Shown here piece after piece: positions 47,001 through 50,689 of a DNA stretch of 64,000 bases; position 1 is the stretch's first letter; each line of letters opens with the position of its first letter. This stretch comes from Proteles cristata cristata (Eukaryota > Chordata > Mammalia > Carnivora > Hyaenidae): NCBI GenBank assembly GCA_017311185.1, contig JAESUZ010005167.1, positions 124,001 to 188,000 of the forward strand. Reading direction: 5' to 3'. A program made the position numbers and the translations under genes. Under the pieces are notes generated by a model, which was not told the DNA's origin, did not search any database, and saw only the letters and a list, made by a program, of their open reading frames with translations.

Positions 47001-48221
47001 TAGTAAGAAATACATTCTAAATTGGAACCCAATGCTTGTATAGATACATAACAAATAGGGTTAATAAAGTAATATTTATTCTAGCAAACAATGCATTCTA
47101 CTTCATTTGTTTTCAAGGCCATGTACAACCTCTGGAAATGTTCAGGAATAGAGAAATGATTACATTATGTCTAAATTACACTTAATGTAGTCCTATAATA
47201 AAAAAAGACGATTCAAGTCTTTCACTTGCAATATCAAAAATCACAATATCTTATTAAGTGAAAAAAGCAGGTCGTAAAGGAATATACATACTATCCTCTT
47301 TGTTGAAAAACACTTTTTGAAAGGATACATATGCTGAATATTTAACATTTCCTTCCTTTGCAAGAATACGTTACTGCATTTTTTGAATGTTTACGATCAG
47401 AACAAAGAGTTATACTGCTAGCATTTATTTTGCATTCACCATGGGTGACAGGCCCTGGACTCAAAGAGCTACTTTTTTGTTGTTGTTGTTGTTATTTCAT
47501 GTAATCCACTTCAAACCTGAGATGGTGTAACCATCCATTTTTGGAGTGGAAATGGAGGCTTAGAGACGCCCAGTAAATTGCCTGAGCTTGGAGTTCATAA
47601 AAGGATGGAGCTGGATCTCAAAACCACACCTATCTAACACGAGATCATGCTTCGAATGTTAGGCTGTGCTGCCTCAGAGAGAGGAAAACAGAGGATGCAT
47701 ACCAGTTAGGGCGGACTAGATGTTATGGTGGGTAACAGCCCCCAAATCATAGGGCCTTATAATAAGGGAGGTATCTTCCTTGCTCATGCCTCATGTCCAC
47801 CATGGTCCTCCTGGGAGCGGGATAAAAGAGCACCACCAGTAACTACCAGGTGCTTTAAGCGATGGACCCAGAGGTGACCAGAATCACTTATTCCCAAGTG
47901 TTGTGTTCGAGGTGGCACACTTCCACTCCCATTTCACTGGTCAGAGCATGTCACAGGGCTGCGTCCAGCTTCCCAGGTCAGAGGACAATGTGACGTGCTT
48001 CGTGAAGCCTATGAGGCCACCACGTGGTGTCAGCCTGTCTGGGGGACTGCGCAGGGGCAAAGGAGGGACGTGGTGCATTGGTAGGAAATGACAGCGGGGC
48101 TAAGTCAGGACGGGTTTGCTTCATCCTCAACCAGGTGGAATTTGTCCCAGAGCTGCCCAAAACCATCACTGGCAAGATTAAGAGAAGTGAACTTCGGAAA
48201 AAGGAGTTTGGTCAGAAGTAA
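1169..48221 (+). CDS. ACSM1: ACSM1, mitochondrial medium-chain acyl-CoA synthetase (13 coding exons, complete)
   Basis: Member of the ANL adenylating family (AMP-binding enzymes). It activates medium-chain fatty acids, and in cattle lipoate, to an acyl-adenylate and then an acyl-CoA in the mitochondrial matrix. Joined exons: 1169-1360, 9892-10102, 12252-12459, 12736-12876, 14866-15022, 18842-18921, 21914-22031, 24208-24288, 24833-24934, 44182-44309, 45578-45677, 46552-46671, 48135-48221. The total is 1725 nt, 574 residues plus TAA, close to the 577 of human ACSM1 as I recall it. Seen in the sequence: P-loop TSGTTGLPK at residues 226-234, YGQSE at 364-368, YNTGDR at 445-450, hinge region R464-N465-D466, and TGKI with the expected catalytic lysine at 560. 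All introns are GT/AG and all phases agree, so the gene looks functional. ACSM1 is preferred over its paralogues because of [35 protein letters not shown] and the exon 2 text. A very recent ACSM1 duplicate cannot be excluded from one window. Confidence 0.94.
1525..1640 (-). repeat. MIR-like fragment
   Basis: It reads like the antisense of a MIR: CTCTGAGCCTCAGTGG, then TTATCTATGAAATGATGATAA. Degenerate. Confidence 0.4.
1690..1914 (-). repeat. CAN-SINE (feliform SINEC type), antisense
   Basis: Poly-T side, then (GA)n, then the complement of the tRNA-like head ending GACTGAGCCACCCAGGTGCC. Older copy with CpG decay. Confidence 0.9.
2538..2740 (-). repeat. CAN-SINE, young subfamily, antisense
   Basis: It ends GCCACCCAGGCGCCCC with intact CpGs and carries CTGAGCTGGCAGTCAGCAC and CCTAAGCGAAAGTCGG, the diagnostic bases of the young group here. 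An approximate TSD around ATGCACTTTTT is seen on both sides. Confidence 0.93.
2741..3658. other. Intron 1 sequence, no feature recognised
   Basis: Unique-looking AT-rich sequence. Two short open frames on opposite strands here lack homology and splice context. It ends at a GT-repeat. Confidence 0.5.
3659..3706. repeat. (GT)n microsatellite, interrupted
   Basis: TGTGTGTGTG runs with interruptions. Confidence 0.85.
3736..3924 (-). repeat. CAN-SINE, old degenerate copy, antisense
   Basis: It ends CAACTGAGGCACCCAGTGCC, with ATGAACCATGAGATCATAAA from the tRNA-like head. Many substitutions. Confidence 0.85.
5241..6050 (-). pseudogene. L1 ORF2 fragment (reverse transcriptase to C-terminal region), broken
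   Basis: A 269-codon open stretch on the minus strand. It contains [15 protein letters not shown], the FADD catalytic box of non-LTR reverse transcriptases, then the [10 protein letters not shown] and [12 protein letters not shown] segments typical of L1 ORF2. It lacks the endonuclease and N-terminal region and is followed by shifts. A retrotransposon relic, not a host gene. Confidence 0.93.
6192..6207 (+). repeat. TSD, left copy, of the nested L1
   Basis: AAGAAGGGATGCTGTA, identical to 7009-7024. Confidence 0.9.
6208..7008 (+). mobile_element. 5'-truncated L1 insertion (sense), nested in an antisense L1
   Basis: It starts in the last part of ORF2 (ATGGCCAACAGACACATG), continues to the L1 3'UTR (ACAATAAACTATTTG) and an A-rich tail, and is flanked by a perfect 16-base TSD. 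The ORF2 tail is open for most of 6208-6600 and then shifted. Confidence 0.95.
7009..7024 (+). repeat. TSD, right copy, of the nested L1
   Basis: Identical to 6192-6207. Confidence 0.9.
7025..7531 (-). mobile_element. Antisense L1 continuation plus a rearranged second L1 segment
   Basis: 7025-7206 continues the interrupted L1 ORF2. From about 7207 the sequence jumps to a part of ORF2 already present at about 5300-5600 (GAGTTCTCTATTGTATTC). This indicates a second insertion or a duplication. Confidence 0.8.
7640..8300 (-). repeat. Ancient L1-derived sequence, probable
   Basis: GACTCCCATAATATGTATGTTGG is the kind of text seen in the antisense of old mammalian L1 ORF1. Highly decayed, family not assigned. 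Confidence 0.5.
8301..8948. other. Intron 1 sequence, nothing recognised
   Basis: A 131-codon plus-strand frame and a minus-strand frame overlap here without recognisable product or splice pattern. Probably decayed repeat. Confidence 0.45.
8949..9193 (-). repeat. CAN-SINE, antisense
   Basis: Flanked by the TSD TAATAATGATA (8938-8948 and 9194-9204). It ends GAGCCACCCAGGTGCCC. Confidence 0.93.
9205..9375 (+). repeat. MIR-like fragment
   Basis: Decayed ACCATGTGTCTAGGCACTAT ... CCCATTTCATAGATGAGAC pattern of the MIR core. Confidence 0.5.
9544..9756 (-). repeat. CAN-SINE, antisense
   Basis: A 17-base TSD with one mismatch (9527-9543 TGGTTCTATAATTGCTT; 9757-9773). It ends CACCCAGGCGCCCC. It lies 135 bases before ACSM1 exon 2. 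Confidence 0.94.
9892..10102 (+). CDS. ACSM1: ACSM1 coding exon 2
   Basis: Residues 65-135. It begins [14 protein letters not shown] after acceptor TTGACCAG and ends ..VVIGCIRAG before donor GTAAGT (phase 1). It contains the ACSM-typical [11 protein letters not shown] and [10 protein letters not shown] segments of the N-terminal AMP-binding domain. Confidence 0.96.
10302..10353. repeat. (CA)n microsatellite
   Basis: About 25 CA units with one interruption, in intron 2. Confidence 0.95.
10360..11280. other. Intron 2 sequence, nothing recognised
   Basis: AT-rich sequence without exon or clear repeat signals. A stretch near 10900-11180 may be decayed repeat. Confidence 0.45.
11281..11960. repeat. 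Ancient interspersed-repeat-like sequence, unassigned
   Basis: Purine-rich text such as GGGAATTCCAAGAATGGGCA and GCACATGCAGAGACTTAGAG resembles old medium-reiterated mammalian repeats. I cannot name the family. Overlapping short frames on both strands are not genes. Confidence 0.35.
12030..12185 (+). repeat. MER5-type DNA transposon remnant
   Basis: Similar to the MER5A consensus text: CTTCTTAAAGTGCAAATTCTG ... GGTGCTGATGGTACTGGCCC, 70-200 bases before exon 3. Confidence 0.6.
12252..12459 (+). CDS. ACSM1: ACSM1 coding exon 3
   Basis: Residues 135-204. It opens [20 protein letters not shown] after acceptor TATCCCCAG and ends in [10 protein letters not shown] before donor GTGAGT (phase 2). 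[19 protein letters not shown] is the segment that most favours ACSM1 over other family members. Confidence 0.96.
12736..12876 (+). CDS. ACSM1: ACSM1 coding exon 4 (ATP-binding P-loop)
   Basis: Residues 204-251. It follows acceptor CTTTGCAG and reads [17 protein letters not shown], then [27 protein letters not shown] is the phosphate-binding AMP-binding signature of the family. Donor GTAGGA, phase 2. The longer open frame that starts upstream of this exon is a shadow in another frame. Confidence 0.95.
12877..13690. other. Intron 4, first part
   Basis: A short TG-rich run at 12925-12975 and otherwise unique sequence. No exon or clear repeat. Confidence 0.45.
13691..14060. repeat. Ancient interspersed-repeat-like sequence, unassigned
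   Basis: TTAGAAGATTACTGTGGCTGC ... AGGAGAGATTAGGATCGG resembles an old mammalian repeat class. Not assigned. Confidence 0.35.
14341..14399. repeat. (CT)n microsatellite
   Basis: CTCTCT and CTTTCT runs within intron 4. Confidence 0.9.
14400..14865. other. Intron 4, last part
   Basis: No repeat or gene recognised up to the exon 5 acceptor. Confidence 0.45.
14866..15022 (+). CDS. ACSM1: ACSM1 coding exon 5
   Basis: Residues 251-303. Acceptor GTTAGCAG gives the phase that joins exon 4 as [20 protein letters not shown], then ..[19 protein letters not shown]. It ends KVILQ before GTAAGA, phase 0. The polypyrimidine tract of this acceptor is weak, but reading frame and homology fix it. Confidence 0.94.
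15150..15300 (-). repeat. MER5-like remnant, weak
   Basis: TTTTCTCAAAGTGTGGAGCA at the start is the reverse-complement end of MER5-type elements; the rest is decayed. Confidence 0.35.
15371..15417. repeat. (GT)n microsatellite
   Basis: About 23 GT units followed by GTT units. Confidence 0.95.
15535..15670 (-). repeat. MIR fragment, antisense
   Basis: CTGAGCCTCAGTGTCCTCAC, CTGTGAAATGG and a later AGTGCTTAA are hallmark antisense MIR text. Confidence 0.65.
15700..16560. other. Pyrimidine-rich stretch of intron 5
   Basis: Strongly C+T-biased on the + strand, with two similar segments sharing TTCTGTGTTTTCAACCT (near 15946 and 16011). The long frames here follow from the bias and the lack of purine stop codons. 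Origin unknown. Confidence 0.5.
16612..16643. repeat. (CA)n short microsatellite
   Basis: ACATACACAAACACACACACACAC run. Confidence 0.8.
16681..16815 (+). repeat. CAN-SINE, old sense copy, short
   Basis: GGGTAGCTCAATCAGTTAAG and GTGAGTTCAATCCCCACATT correspond to the A- and B-box region of the tRNA-like head. It ends in AAATAAATAG and runs into the next L1. Confidence 0.8.
16818..17660 (+). mobile_element. Old L1, 3' end, sense orientation
   Basis: GCAGAAGACATGAGCAGATA through ATGGATCTACAGGGTATAAT to GTACATCTGAAACTAATATA is the ORF2 end and 3'UTR of an older carnivore/mammal L1. Many stops. Confidence 0.85.
17661..17790. repeat. (GGAA)n purine microsatellite at the L1 tail
   Basis: GAAGGAAGGAAGG runs continuing from the A-rich tail. 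Confidence 0.9.
17811..17960 (+). repeat. CAN-SINE, sense, diverged
   Basis: GGGGGTTCAGTCACTTGAGT ... GGCTCAGGTCACGATC ... CTCTCTCTCAAATAAAAAAT. An imperfect TSD contains GAGAGGCA/GAGGAGGCA. Confidence 0.75.
17990..18110 (+). repeat. MIR-like fragment
   Basis: CTCCCATTTTACAGATGAGG followed by GAACAG is the conserved MIR core. Confidence 0.55.
18111..18841. other. Intron 5, last part
   Basis: No recognisable exon or young repeat. Short frames on both strands are unsupported. Confidence 0.45.
18842..18921 (+). CDS. ACSM1: ACSM1 coding exon 6
   Basis: Residues 304-330, [20 protein letters not shown] and on to ..QISTR. A strong acceptor (TTTCCTCACTTTCTAG) and donor GTATGG, phase 2. This 80-nt exon matches the short exon at this place in other ACSM genes. 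Confidence 0.94.
19005..19228 (-). repeat. CAN-SINE, young subfamily, antisense
   Basis: Perfect 14-base TSD TGGTCTGACTTTTT (18991-19004, 19229-19242). It ends GCCACCCAGGCGCCCC. It lies 83 bases after exon 6. Confidence 0.95.
19400..19941 (-). repeat. Ancient L1 3' end, antisense (interrupted)
   Basis: GTTCATTTTCATTGCTGTGTAATACC ... ATGGACACTTGGGTAGTTTT is the typical antisense tail of old L1s. It resumes at 20438 after a younger insertion. Confidence 0.7.
19942..20424 (-). mobile_element. 5'-truncated L1 with a probable 3' transduction, antisense
   Basis: Flanked by CTGTAACATTTTT at 19942-19954 and 20425-20437. Going left to right: TSD, poly-T, about 35 bases of non-L1 sequence (AACTTCTGGGTCCTTTGACA...), a second T-rich tract (19994-20039), then the L1 3' end starting CAAATAGTTTATTGTC. 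Two poly(A) tracts with unique sequence between them are the classic transduction layout. Confidence 0.8.
20438..20640 (-). repeat. Ancient L1 3' end, continuation
   Basis: ATGGAAGAAGAATTGCTAGT ... CCACTAGCAGGGTAGATTTG continues the element interrupted at 19942. Confidence 0.65.
20641..21913. other. Intron 6 sequence, nothing recognised
   Basis: Unique-looking. The open frame at 21199-21408 follows an AG but lies in no ACSM phase and has no homology. Confidence 0.5.
21914..22031 (+). CDS. ACSM1: ACSM1 coding exon 7
   Basis: Residues 330-369, [19 protein letters not shown], then ..[11 protein letters not shown] before donor GTAGGT, phase 0. It contains the GGE motif (340-342) and YGQSE motif (364-368) that line the adenylate pocket. 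Two alanines (338-339) come just before GGE, where human ACSM1 has Tyr-Thr as I recall it. Confidence 0.95.
22032..22525. other. Intron 7, first part
   Basis: No repeat or exon recognised. Confidence 0.45.
22526..22562. repeat. (AC)n microsatellite
   Basis: About 18 uninterrupted AC units, in intron 7. Confidence 0.95.
22563..23085. other. Intron 7, middle part
   Basis: Nothing recognised. Confidence 0.45.
23090..23300 (-). repeat. MIR-like fragment, antisense
   Basis: GAACCTTCTAGAGTCTCTGC, TTCTCCATCTCCAGGATGGG pattern. Decayed. Confidence 0.45.
23560..23700 (+). repeat. MIR-like fragment
   Basis: TTTATTGAACTAACCTGATATGCC, GGCACTGAGTGAAGAG pattern. Decayed. Confidence 0.4.
23701..24207. 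other. Intron 7, last part
   Basis: No feature recognised up to exon 8. Confidence 0.45.
24208..24288 (+). CDS. ACSM1: ACSM1 coding exon 8
   Basis: Residues 370-396, [20 protein letters not shown], then ..LPFDIQ. Acceptor TTGTAAACAG, donor GTTTGG (a weak +3 T), phase 0 on both sides. The KIKPG..GK segment is characteristic of the ACSM family. Confidence 0.94.
24833..24934 (+). CDS. ACSM1: ACSM1 coding exon 9
   Basis: Residues 397-430, [19 protein letters not shown], then ..PIGLFMCYE. Acceptor CTCGCTCCAG, donor GTAAGT, phase 0 on both sides. The GNIGIR segment is conserved in adenylating enzymes. The following intron is the largest in the gene at 19.2 kb. Confidence 0.95.
25084..25285 (-). 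repeat. CAN-SINE, antisense
   Basis: It ends GAGCCACCCAGGTGCCCC, with an imperfect TSD (AGTGAAGCTTCTT / AATGAAGCGTCTT). Older subfamily with CTGAGCTGTCCACACAG. Confidence 0.92.
25286..26004. other. Intron 9 sequence, nothing recognised
   Basis: It contains a poly-G run near 25852-25864 (CGGGGGGGGGG) and a short direct repeat CTCTAGGATTCAGCCCCA..TCTTT (about 25560 and 25587). No coding signal. Confidence 0.5.
26005..26105 (+). repeat. MER5-like remnant
   Basis: CAGTGGTTCTCTGCCCTGCTT ... TTAGAATCATTTGAGGAG matches the start of MER5-type elements. Confidence 0.5.
26244..26884 (-). repeat. Ancient L1 3'UTR, antisense, left arm of a multiply interrupted element
   Basis: TTTATTGAGATAAAACATAT ... 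GTGGCATTGAGTAAATTCAC is widespread old-L1 3' text. It is cut by a SINE, then by two full-length L1s, and resumes at 33377, 40954 and 41603. Confidence 0.75.
26520..26740 (+). repeat. CAN-SINE, sense
   Basis: GGAATCCTGGGTGGCTCAAT ... CATGATCTCATGGTTTGTGA ... ATAAATAAACCTTT. Imperfect TSD around ATTTTAGG. Confidence 0.9.
27150..30790 (-). pseudogene. L1-B ORF2, broken
   Basis: Fragments in several frames. Endonuclease text [18 protein letters not shown] is at 30259-30528. Reverse-transcriptase N-terminal text ([25 protein letters not shown]) is at 29305-29640, with further pieces at 29068-29304 and 27758-28057. Frameshifts and stops between pieces show it is dead. Confidence 0.92.
30900..31694 (-). 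pseudogene. L1-B ORF1, frameshifted
   Basis: A 230-codon open frame (31002-31694) begins [13 protein letters not shown]. It has a heptad-rich coiled coil (about residues 15-110) and the RRM-like core (IRIIGI ... [20 protein letters not shown]). The C-terminal part continues in another frame at 30769-31041, so the ORF is shifted near 31010-31040. Confidence 0.93.
33377..33462 (-). repeat. Ancient L1 3'UTR, middle arm
   Basis: GGCCAAATGATATTCCATTACATG continues the element cut at 26884. It ends in the TSD of the next L1 (33448-33462). Confidence 0.75.
33448..33462 (+). repeat. TSD, left copy, of L1-C
   Basis: ATCCATCAATTTCTT, identical to 40954-40968. Confidence 0.92.
33720..37450 (-). pseudogene. 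L1-C ORF2, broken
   Basis: Endonuclease fragment at 36713-37153 ([20 protein letters not shown]), linker and RT entry at 36048-36314 ([15 protein letters not shown]), RT core at 35475-35891 ([21 protein letters not shown]), C-terminal piece at 34754-35128. The pieces are in different frames. Confidence 0.92.
37566..38303 (-). pseudogene. L1-C ORF1, truncated at its start
   Basis: A 245-codon open stretch with coiled coil ([20 protein letters not shown]), a lysine run expanded by a poly-A tract, and the RRM core ending [12 protein letters not shown]. The usual N-terminal part upstream of 38303 is interrupted by a stop and then by a SINE. Confidence 0.92.
38394..38609 (-). repeat. CAN-SINE, young subfamily, antisense, inside L1-C
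   Basis: A 17-base TSD with one mismatch (GTTTTGAGCAGTTCTTT at 38377-38393; 38610-38626). It ends GCCACCCAGGCACCCC. Confidence 0.95.
38721..38942 (+). repeat. CAN-SINE, sense, inside L1-C
   Basis: GGGGCACCTGGGTGGCTCAG ... ACAGCTAGCTCAGAGCCTGG ... AAATAAATAAAAAGAATTTT. Imperfect TSD TAGAAACTTG / TAGAAGCTTG (38711-38720, 38943-38952). Confidence 0.94.
39736..39757. repeat. Poly(A) run in the L1-C 5'UTR
   Basis: About 22 uninterrupted A bases. Confidence 0.9.
39985..40660 (-). repeat. Tandem monomers of the L1-C 5'UTR
   Basis: Two good copies and one partial copy of a unit of about 223 bases. CGCCCGAAACA recurs at 40207 and 40430, and GGGATCCAG, AGGGTCAGCTGGAGAG and TGGTC/CAGGTC recur at the same spacing. 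A partial copy lies at about 40010-40190. Confidence 0.8.
40954..42160 (-). repeat. Ancient L1, antisense, right arm (interrupted by a SINE)
   Basis: It resumes after the L1-C TSD: TAATAGACATTTGGTTTATT ... TTGTGATGAACATTGGTGTCC. After the SINE at 41363-41600 it continues to TTGACCCATTTTGAGTTAAT and AAATGATTGACTTTCCCA. Confidence 0.85.
41363..41600 (-). repeat. CAN-SINE, antisense
   Basis: TTTATTTCTTAGAGAGTGTG ... ACTGAGCCACCCAGGCCCCC. It contains a partial internal duplication (CATGATCGAGCTGAACCTCA ... AATCATGATCTGAAGTCAGA). Confidence 0.9.
42172..42360 (+). repeat. CAN-SINE, sense, with expanded (CT)n
   Basis: GGAGCACCTGGGTGGCTCAG start; the middle part is shortened. A CT-repeat lies at 42273-42338 and then GAAAAAAATTAAAATTAAAA. 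Confidence 0.88.
42470..42582 (-). repeat. MIR, antisense, left part (split by L1)
   Basis: CCAGCCCTGCCACTGACGAG ... GAGTGACTTTGAGCAAG ... GCTAAAAGGACTGT matches antisense MIR. It continues at about 43293. Confidence 0.6.
42583..43290 (+). mobile_element. Old L1, 3' end, sense, inserted in a MIR
   Basis: TGTTCAGAGCAGCTTTATTC ... ATGGTGGTGGATGCGTGAAC ... TTAAAATAAACAGTTTAATT. It is flanked by similar AAAAATCTAGCCCC / AAAAATACCAGCCCT. No open frame. Confidence 0.85.
43293..43345 (-). repeat. MIR, antisense, right part
   Basis: CTATAGGCTTTCTGGGAGGAT, CAGGTGAGGTAGTA continues the MIR cut at 42582. Confidence 0.5.
43507..43730 (+). repeat. CAN-SINE, young, sense, CpG-rich
   Basis: GGGCGCTTGGGTGGCTTAGTC, B-box GGTTCGAGTCC, then CTGACTGCCAGCTCAGAGCC. 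12-base TSD AAATTGACTCGA / AAATTGACCCGA (43495-43506, 43731-43742). The least decayed copy. Confidence 0.96.
43909..44123 (+). repeat. CAN-SINE, sense, with an expanded (GT)n in the body
   Basis: CCTGGGTGGCTGTCAGTTGG ... GTTCGAGTCCCACGTCAGGC, a GT-repeat at 44038-44069, and an end near AATAAACATTACAAAA. It lies 58 bases before ACSM1 exon 10. Confidence 0.9.
44182..44309 (+). CDS. ACSM1: ACSM1 coding exon 10 (adenylate and hinge motifs)
   Basis: Residues 431-473, [19 protein letters not shown], then ..[17 protein letters not shown]. The GD of YNTGD binds the ribose of the adenylate and GRNDD is at the hinge between the two domains. Acceptor TTATCTTTTCAG, donor GTAGGT, phase 2. Confidence 0.96.
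44550..44759 (+). repeat. CAN-SINE, sense
   Basis: GGGACGCCAGAGTAGCTCAG ... ACAGCTCAGAGCCTGGAGTC ... AAATAAATAGAGCC. 12-base TSD CATTACACAATT / CATTATACAATT (44538-44549, 44760-44771). Confidence 0.95.
44880..45110 (+). repeat. MIR, sense
   Basis: TGGAGCACTTACGATGTGGA ... ATGACAGATGAGGAAACTGA is close to MIR consensus. Confidence 0.7.
45578..45677 (+). CDS. ACSM1: ACSM1 coding exon 11
   Basis: Residues 473-506, [20 protein letters not shown], then ..SSPDPTRRE. It starts the C-terminal lid domain. Donor GTAAGG, phase 0. The family normally has Arg-Gly-Glu-Val at the exon 11/12 border; here codon 505 is AGG (Arg) instead of Gly. Confidence 0.94.
45930..46130 (+). repeat. MIR-like fragment, sense
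   Basis: TAAAGAGGTTAAATAACTTGC ... GATCACAAAGCCCTTAG pattern. Confidence 0.5.
46552..46671 (+). CDS. ACSM1: ACSM1 coding exon 12
   Basis: Residues 507-546, [20 protein letters not shown], then ..[11 protein letters not shown]. Acceptor TTCTGCACTGCAG, donor GTGAGT, phase 0 on both sides. C-terminal domain; the YKYPRK end is nearly invariant in ACSM proteins. Confidence 0.96.
46672..47480. other. Intron 12, first part
   Basis: AT-rich unique sequence with a short poly-A (46949-46961). The reading frame that continues past exon 12 is intronic. Confidence 0.5.
47490..47650 (+). repeat. MIR-like fragment, sense
   Basis: AATGGAGGCTTAGAGACGCC, CAGTAAATTGCCTGAGC, GGATGGAGCTGGATCTCAAA. Confidence 0.55.
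47651..48134. other. Intron 12, last part
   Basis: Unique sequence. Frames that run through exon 13 from upstream are not in the ACSM1 transcript. Confidence 0.45.
48135..48221 (+). CDS. ACSM1: ACSM1 coding exon 13 (last; catalytic lysine and stop)
   Basis: Residues 547-574, [20 protein letters not shown], then ..KKEFGQK and TAA at 48219-48221. K560 in TGKI is the family's essential lysine for the adenylation half-reaction. The acceptor is TCAACCAG. Confidence 0.96.
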   Translation: MEFVPELPKTITGKIKRSELRKKEFGQK

Positions 48222-48460
48222 TCAGTAAACACTCAGAAACCACTGTGTGATCTTGCTCTAATCCCTGGCTGCCTCGGTTTCCCCACTGTGGAAAGGGTGA
48301 GCTGGGGAATGTAGAGCATTGTTTTGTCAGAGCATCAGGAGTGTCCACATTCTAGGTTTCTGGTTCTTTTCAATTAGCATCAGCTATTGCCCTCCCTTCA
48401 CATCCTTGGGTCACTGCTCTGAATGTGGCCTGGGTAATAAAACACTGACATCAGCATCCA
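48222..48460 (+). other. ACSM1: ACSM1 3'UTR
   Basis: Unique sequence after the stop. It contains AATAAA at 48436-48441, followed by a GT-rich stretch (CTTGTGTTGTGC from about 48469) suited to cleavage near 48455-48465. The end is inferred. Confidence 0.7.
48436..48441 (+). terminator. ACSM1: Polyadenylation signal of ACSM1
   Basis: Canonical AATAAA 215 bases after the stop codon, with a GT-rich downstream element. Confidence 0.8.
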
Positions 48461-48599
48461 AGGTGACCTTGTGTTGTGCTTTTCTTCTGTGAATGAACTG
48501 GCACTAAAGGCTATCCCTCCATAAGTCTCCCCAAGTCCCACCAGAGAAGGCTCTGGGGCCAGATTCTCCCTCTTGGTTCCAAGCACCCTGGGTGACTCC

Positions 48600-49260
48600 T
48601 TATGCTCGTTCCACAGCTAGGACACAGAGGTCAGGGGGGACACTCCTGGGGCCCCAGGTGACCACCTCTGCCTGGCTTGCCCCTGCCCTGCTGGAGGGTG
48701 AGGCCAGGGCCAGAGCTATTGAGGTGGCTGGGGCAGGGGGCAGGGGCTGAGGGCAGCCCAGAGTGGTCATTCCACTTGCTTGCACGACCATGGCTCACTG
48801 CTCCATCCACCGTCCCATGGATCTGCTGCGTCTGCTGCCTCTGACTGCTGCTGCTGCCTCCAGGCCCCCAACCTGCACCAGCACCGGTGAGTGAGGGATC
48901 TGCCCTTTGGGGACCCGTGAGTCCTGCAGGACTCCTCCAGCTCTTTCCAGAGGTGCTCAATCCCGCATTCCTTCCAGGGTGCCCAGGAGCTCTGTTCCTC
49001 AGCCCTCTCAAGGGGCCCCCACTCATCACCCCTCCCAGGGCCCAGGAATCCCTCGGCCTCGCCAGGGGCCCAGAGCCCTCCCCACACGTTATCACCTCCT
49101 GCTGCCATCTGCAGCCCTGCCAGCTGCCGGCCTGTGGTCCTGTGAGCTGCCCCTTCACTCCATCCATCCTTGGGGACCGAGGTGGCACCACAAGGAAGGA
49201 CGCTGGAGATCGGCTGAAAAATGGGCAGAGATTCCTGAGCCTGAAAGTGTGAGTAGTACA
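48600..49260. other. GC-rich block downstream of ACSM1, function unknown
   Basis: GC-rich sequence with overlapping long frames on both strands (plus 48887-49252 and 48907-49539; minus 48631-49191 and 48767-49276). One candidate exon on the plus strand, 48790-48886, starts with ATG and encodes MDLLRLLPLTAAAASRPP, signal-peptide-like, before a good donor GTGAGTG. No protein family is recognised and no continuing exons are supported. High GC alone produces long frames. Confidence 0.3.
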
Positions 49261-49329
49261 TATTTTCTTTACTCACCCACCCCAGGAGTCACCCTCGAAG
49301 GGCCCCCTTTGCAGCTGCTTACTTCTGAG

Positions 49330-49920
49330 GTGCGCAGACACACACGGGCAGAGAAGGAAACAGGCACCACAACCACTGGGACACACAGGCATGGAGCCAC
49401 CCACGGGTTCATCTGGGGACTCAGGTATGGGGCTCATGGACAGGCTCACACACACTCCCACACAGCAGACATAGACACCCTGATGGGAACACACACACAA
49501 GGATACATACACTCAGGGTCATGTGAAATAGCCCCATGAAACAAGCTCTACATACACTGGATGCACACACACAGAAAACATACACACACCTACATACCGG
49601 TATGATCAGGAACACCAAAAGGGAAGCAAATTCACACACACACAACCAATACACACAGACATGAAACATAGATACATCCAGTCACTCAGGGATATAGGTC
49701 ACCCAACAGCACAATATAGCCACAGACAAAGATTTACACGACAAACATAGTCATTCAGAGACACAGACACACATGCACACACACAAACATGGAGAAAGAC
49801 ACATGGTTAGAAAATGGGAGAAAACTCATATCCAGAGTCAAAATACCCACAGACACAGAACTCAGAGTCATGGTGCATATTGCAGATTACACACACACAC
49901 ACACTCACACACACTCCAGG
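49330..49920. repeat. Degenerate (CA)n-rich tract
   Basis: Scattered ACACAC runs over about 600 bases, with a clean (AC) run at 49890-49914. The long frames here come from the repeat. Confidence 0.75.
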
Positions 49921-50689
49921 ACAGCTTTGACACTCCAGTGGCGGCCACGACAAGAAGGGGTGCACAGGCCCTGGCATGACCTGCCCATCTAAGTTGTCAT
50001 GGAAGGGGGTGTTTTCATGGATCCAACCCACTGCTGGGCATCTGCCCCTGTCACTGCCTTATGGAGGGTTGTGCCCAGGCCTGGATTCCAGAGAGTGGCC
50101 AGGGTAGGGTGGCCATAGTGATAGGGGCACAGGGTAGGGACAGAGGACACTTAGGTGGGAGTTTGAATGAAGCCTGTTCAAGAGAGGGAGTCACGGGAGT
50201 CTCCCTAAGAGGTGGGATGTGTAGAGTGGACAGTACCCTCTCCCACAACAATAGCACTAATGGCATCATCAGAACTAGTATATGACAGCATTCTTGTCAC
50301 CACAGTGATTAATGACCTGGAGTTAAGCTGGGCTGTGGGACCAAGCATGTCTGTGGCCCTTGCTCCCTCTGGAGTCTCCAGGCCCCAGCCTCCCCCTCTC
50401 CCAACATCTCCTCCCAGACCCAAGTCAGCAGTGACCCTTTTCTCAGCCTGGGTGCAGCCTTCCCTTTGAGGGCTTTTAACGTGGCTCCCCATCTGTGCAA
50501 GGAGTTAGAGATGCTACGGGCCTCTGAGTCCTGAGAGATGATGTCTGCAAAAGAAAAGGCTTAGTTAGCACAGGCCTGAACCAGGAGGGAGCTGTGGTTT
50601 TCACCTTTGTTGCCTTTAACAGCTGTGCACCTTTTAAGGCACCAGACTGGGAAGACACATGCCCCATGGAGGTGATGACGTTGATATCC
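49921..50689. other. Intergenic, nothing recognised
   Basis: Mixed sequence; overlapping short frames on both strands without support. Confidence 0.4.
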
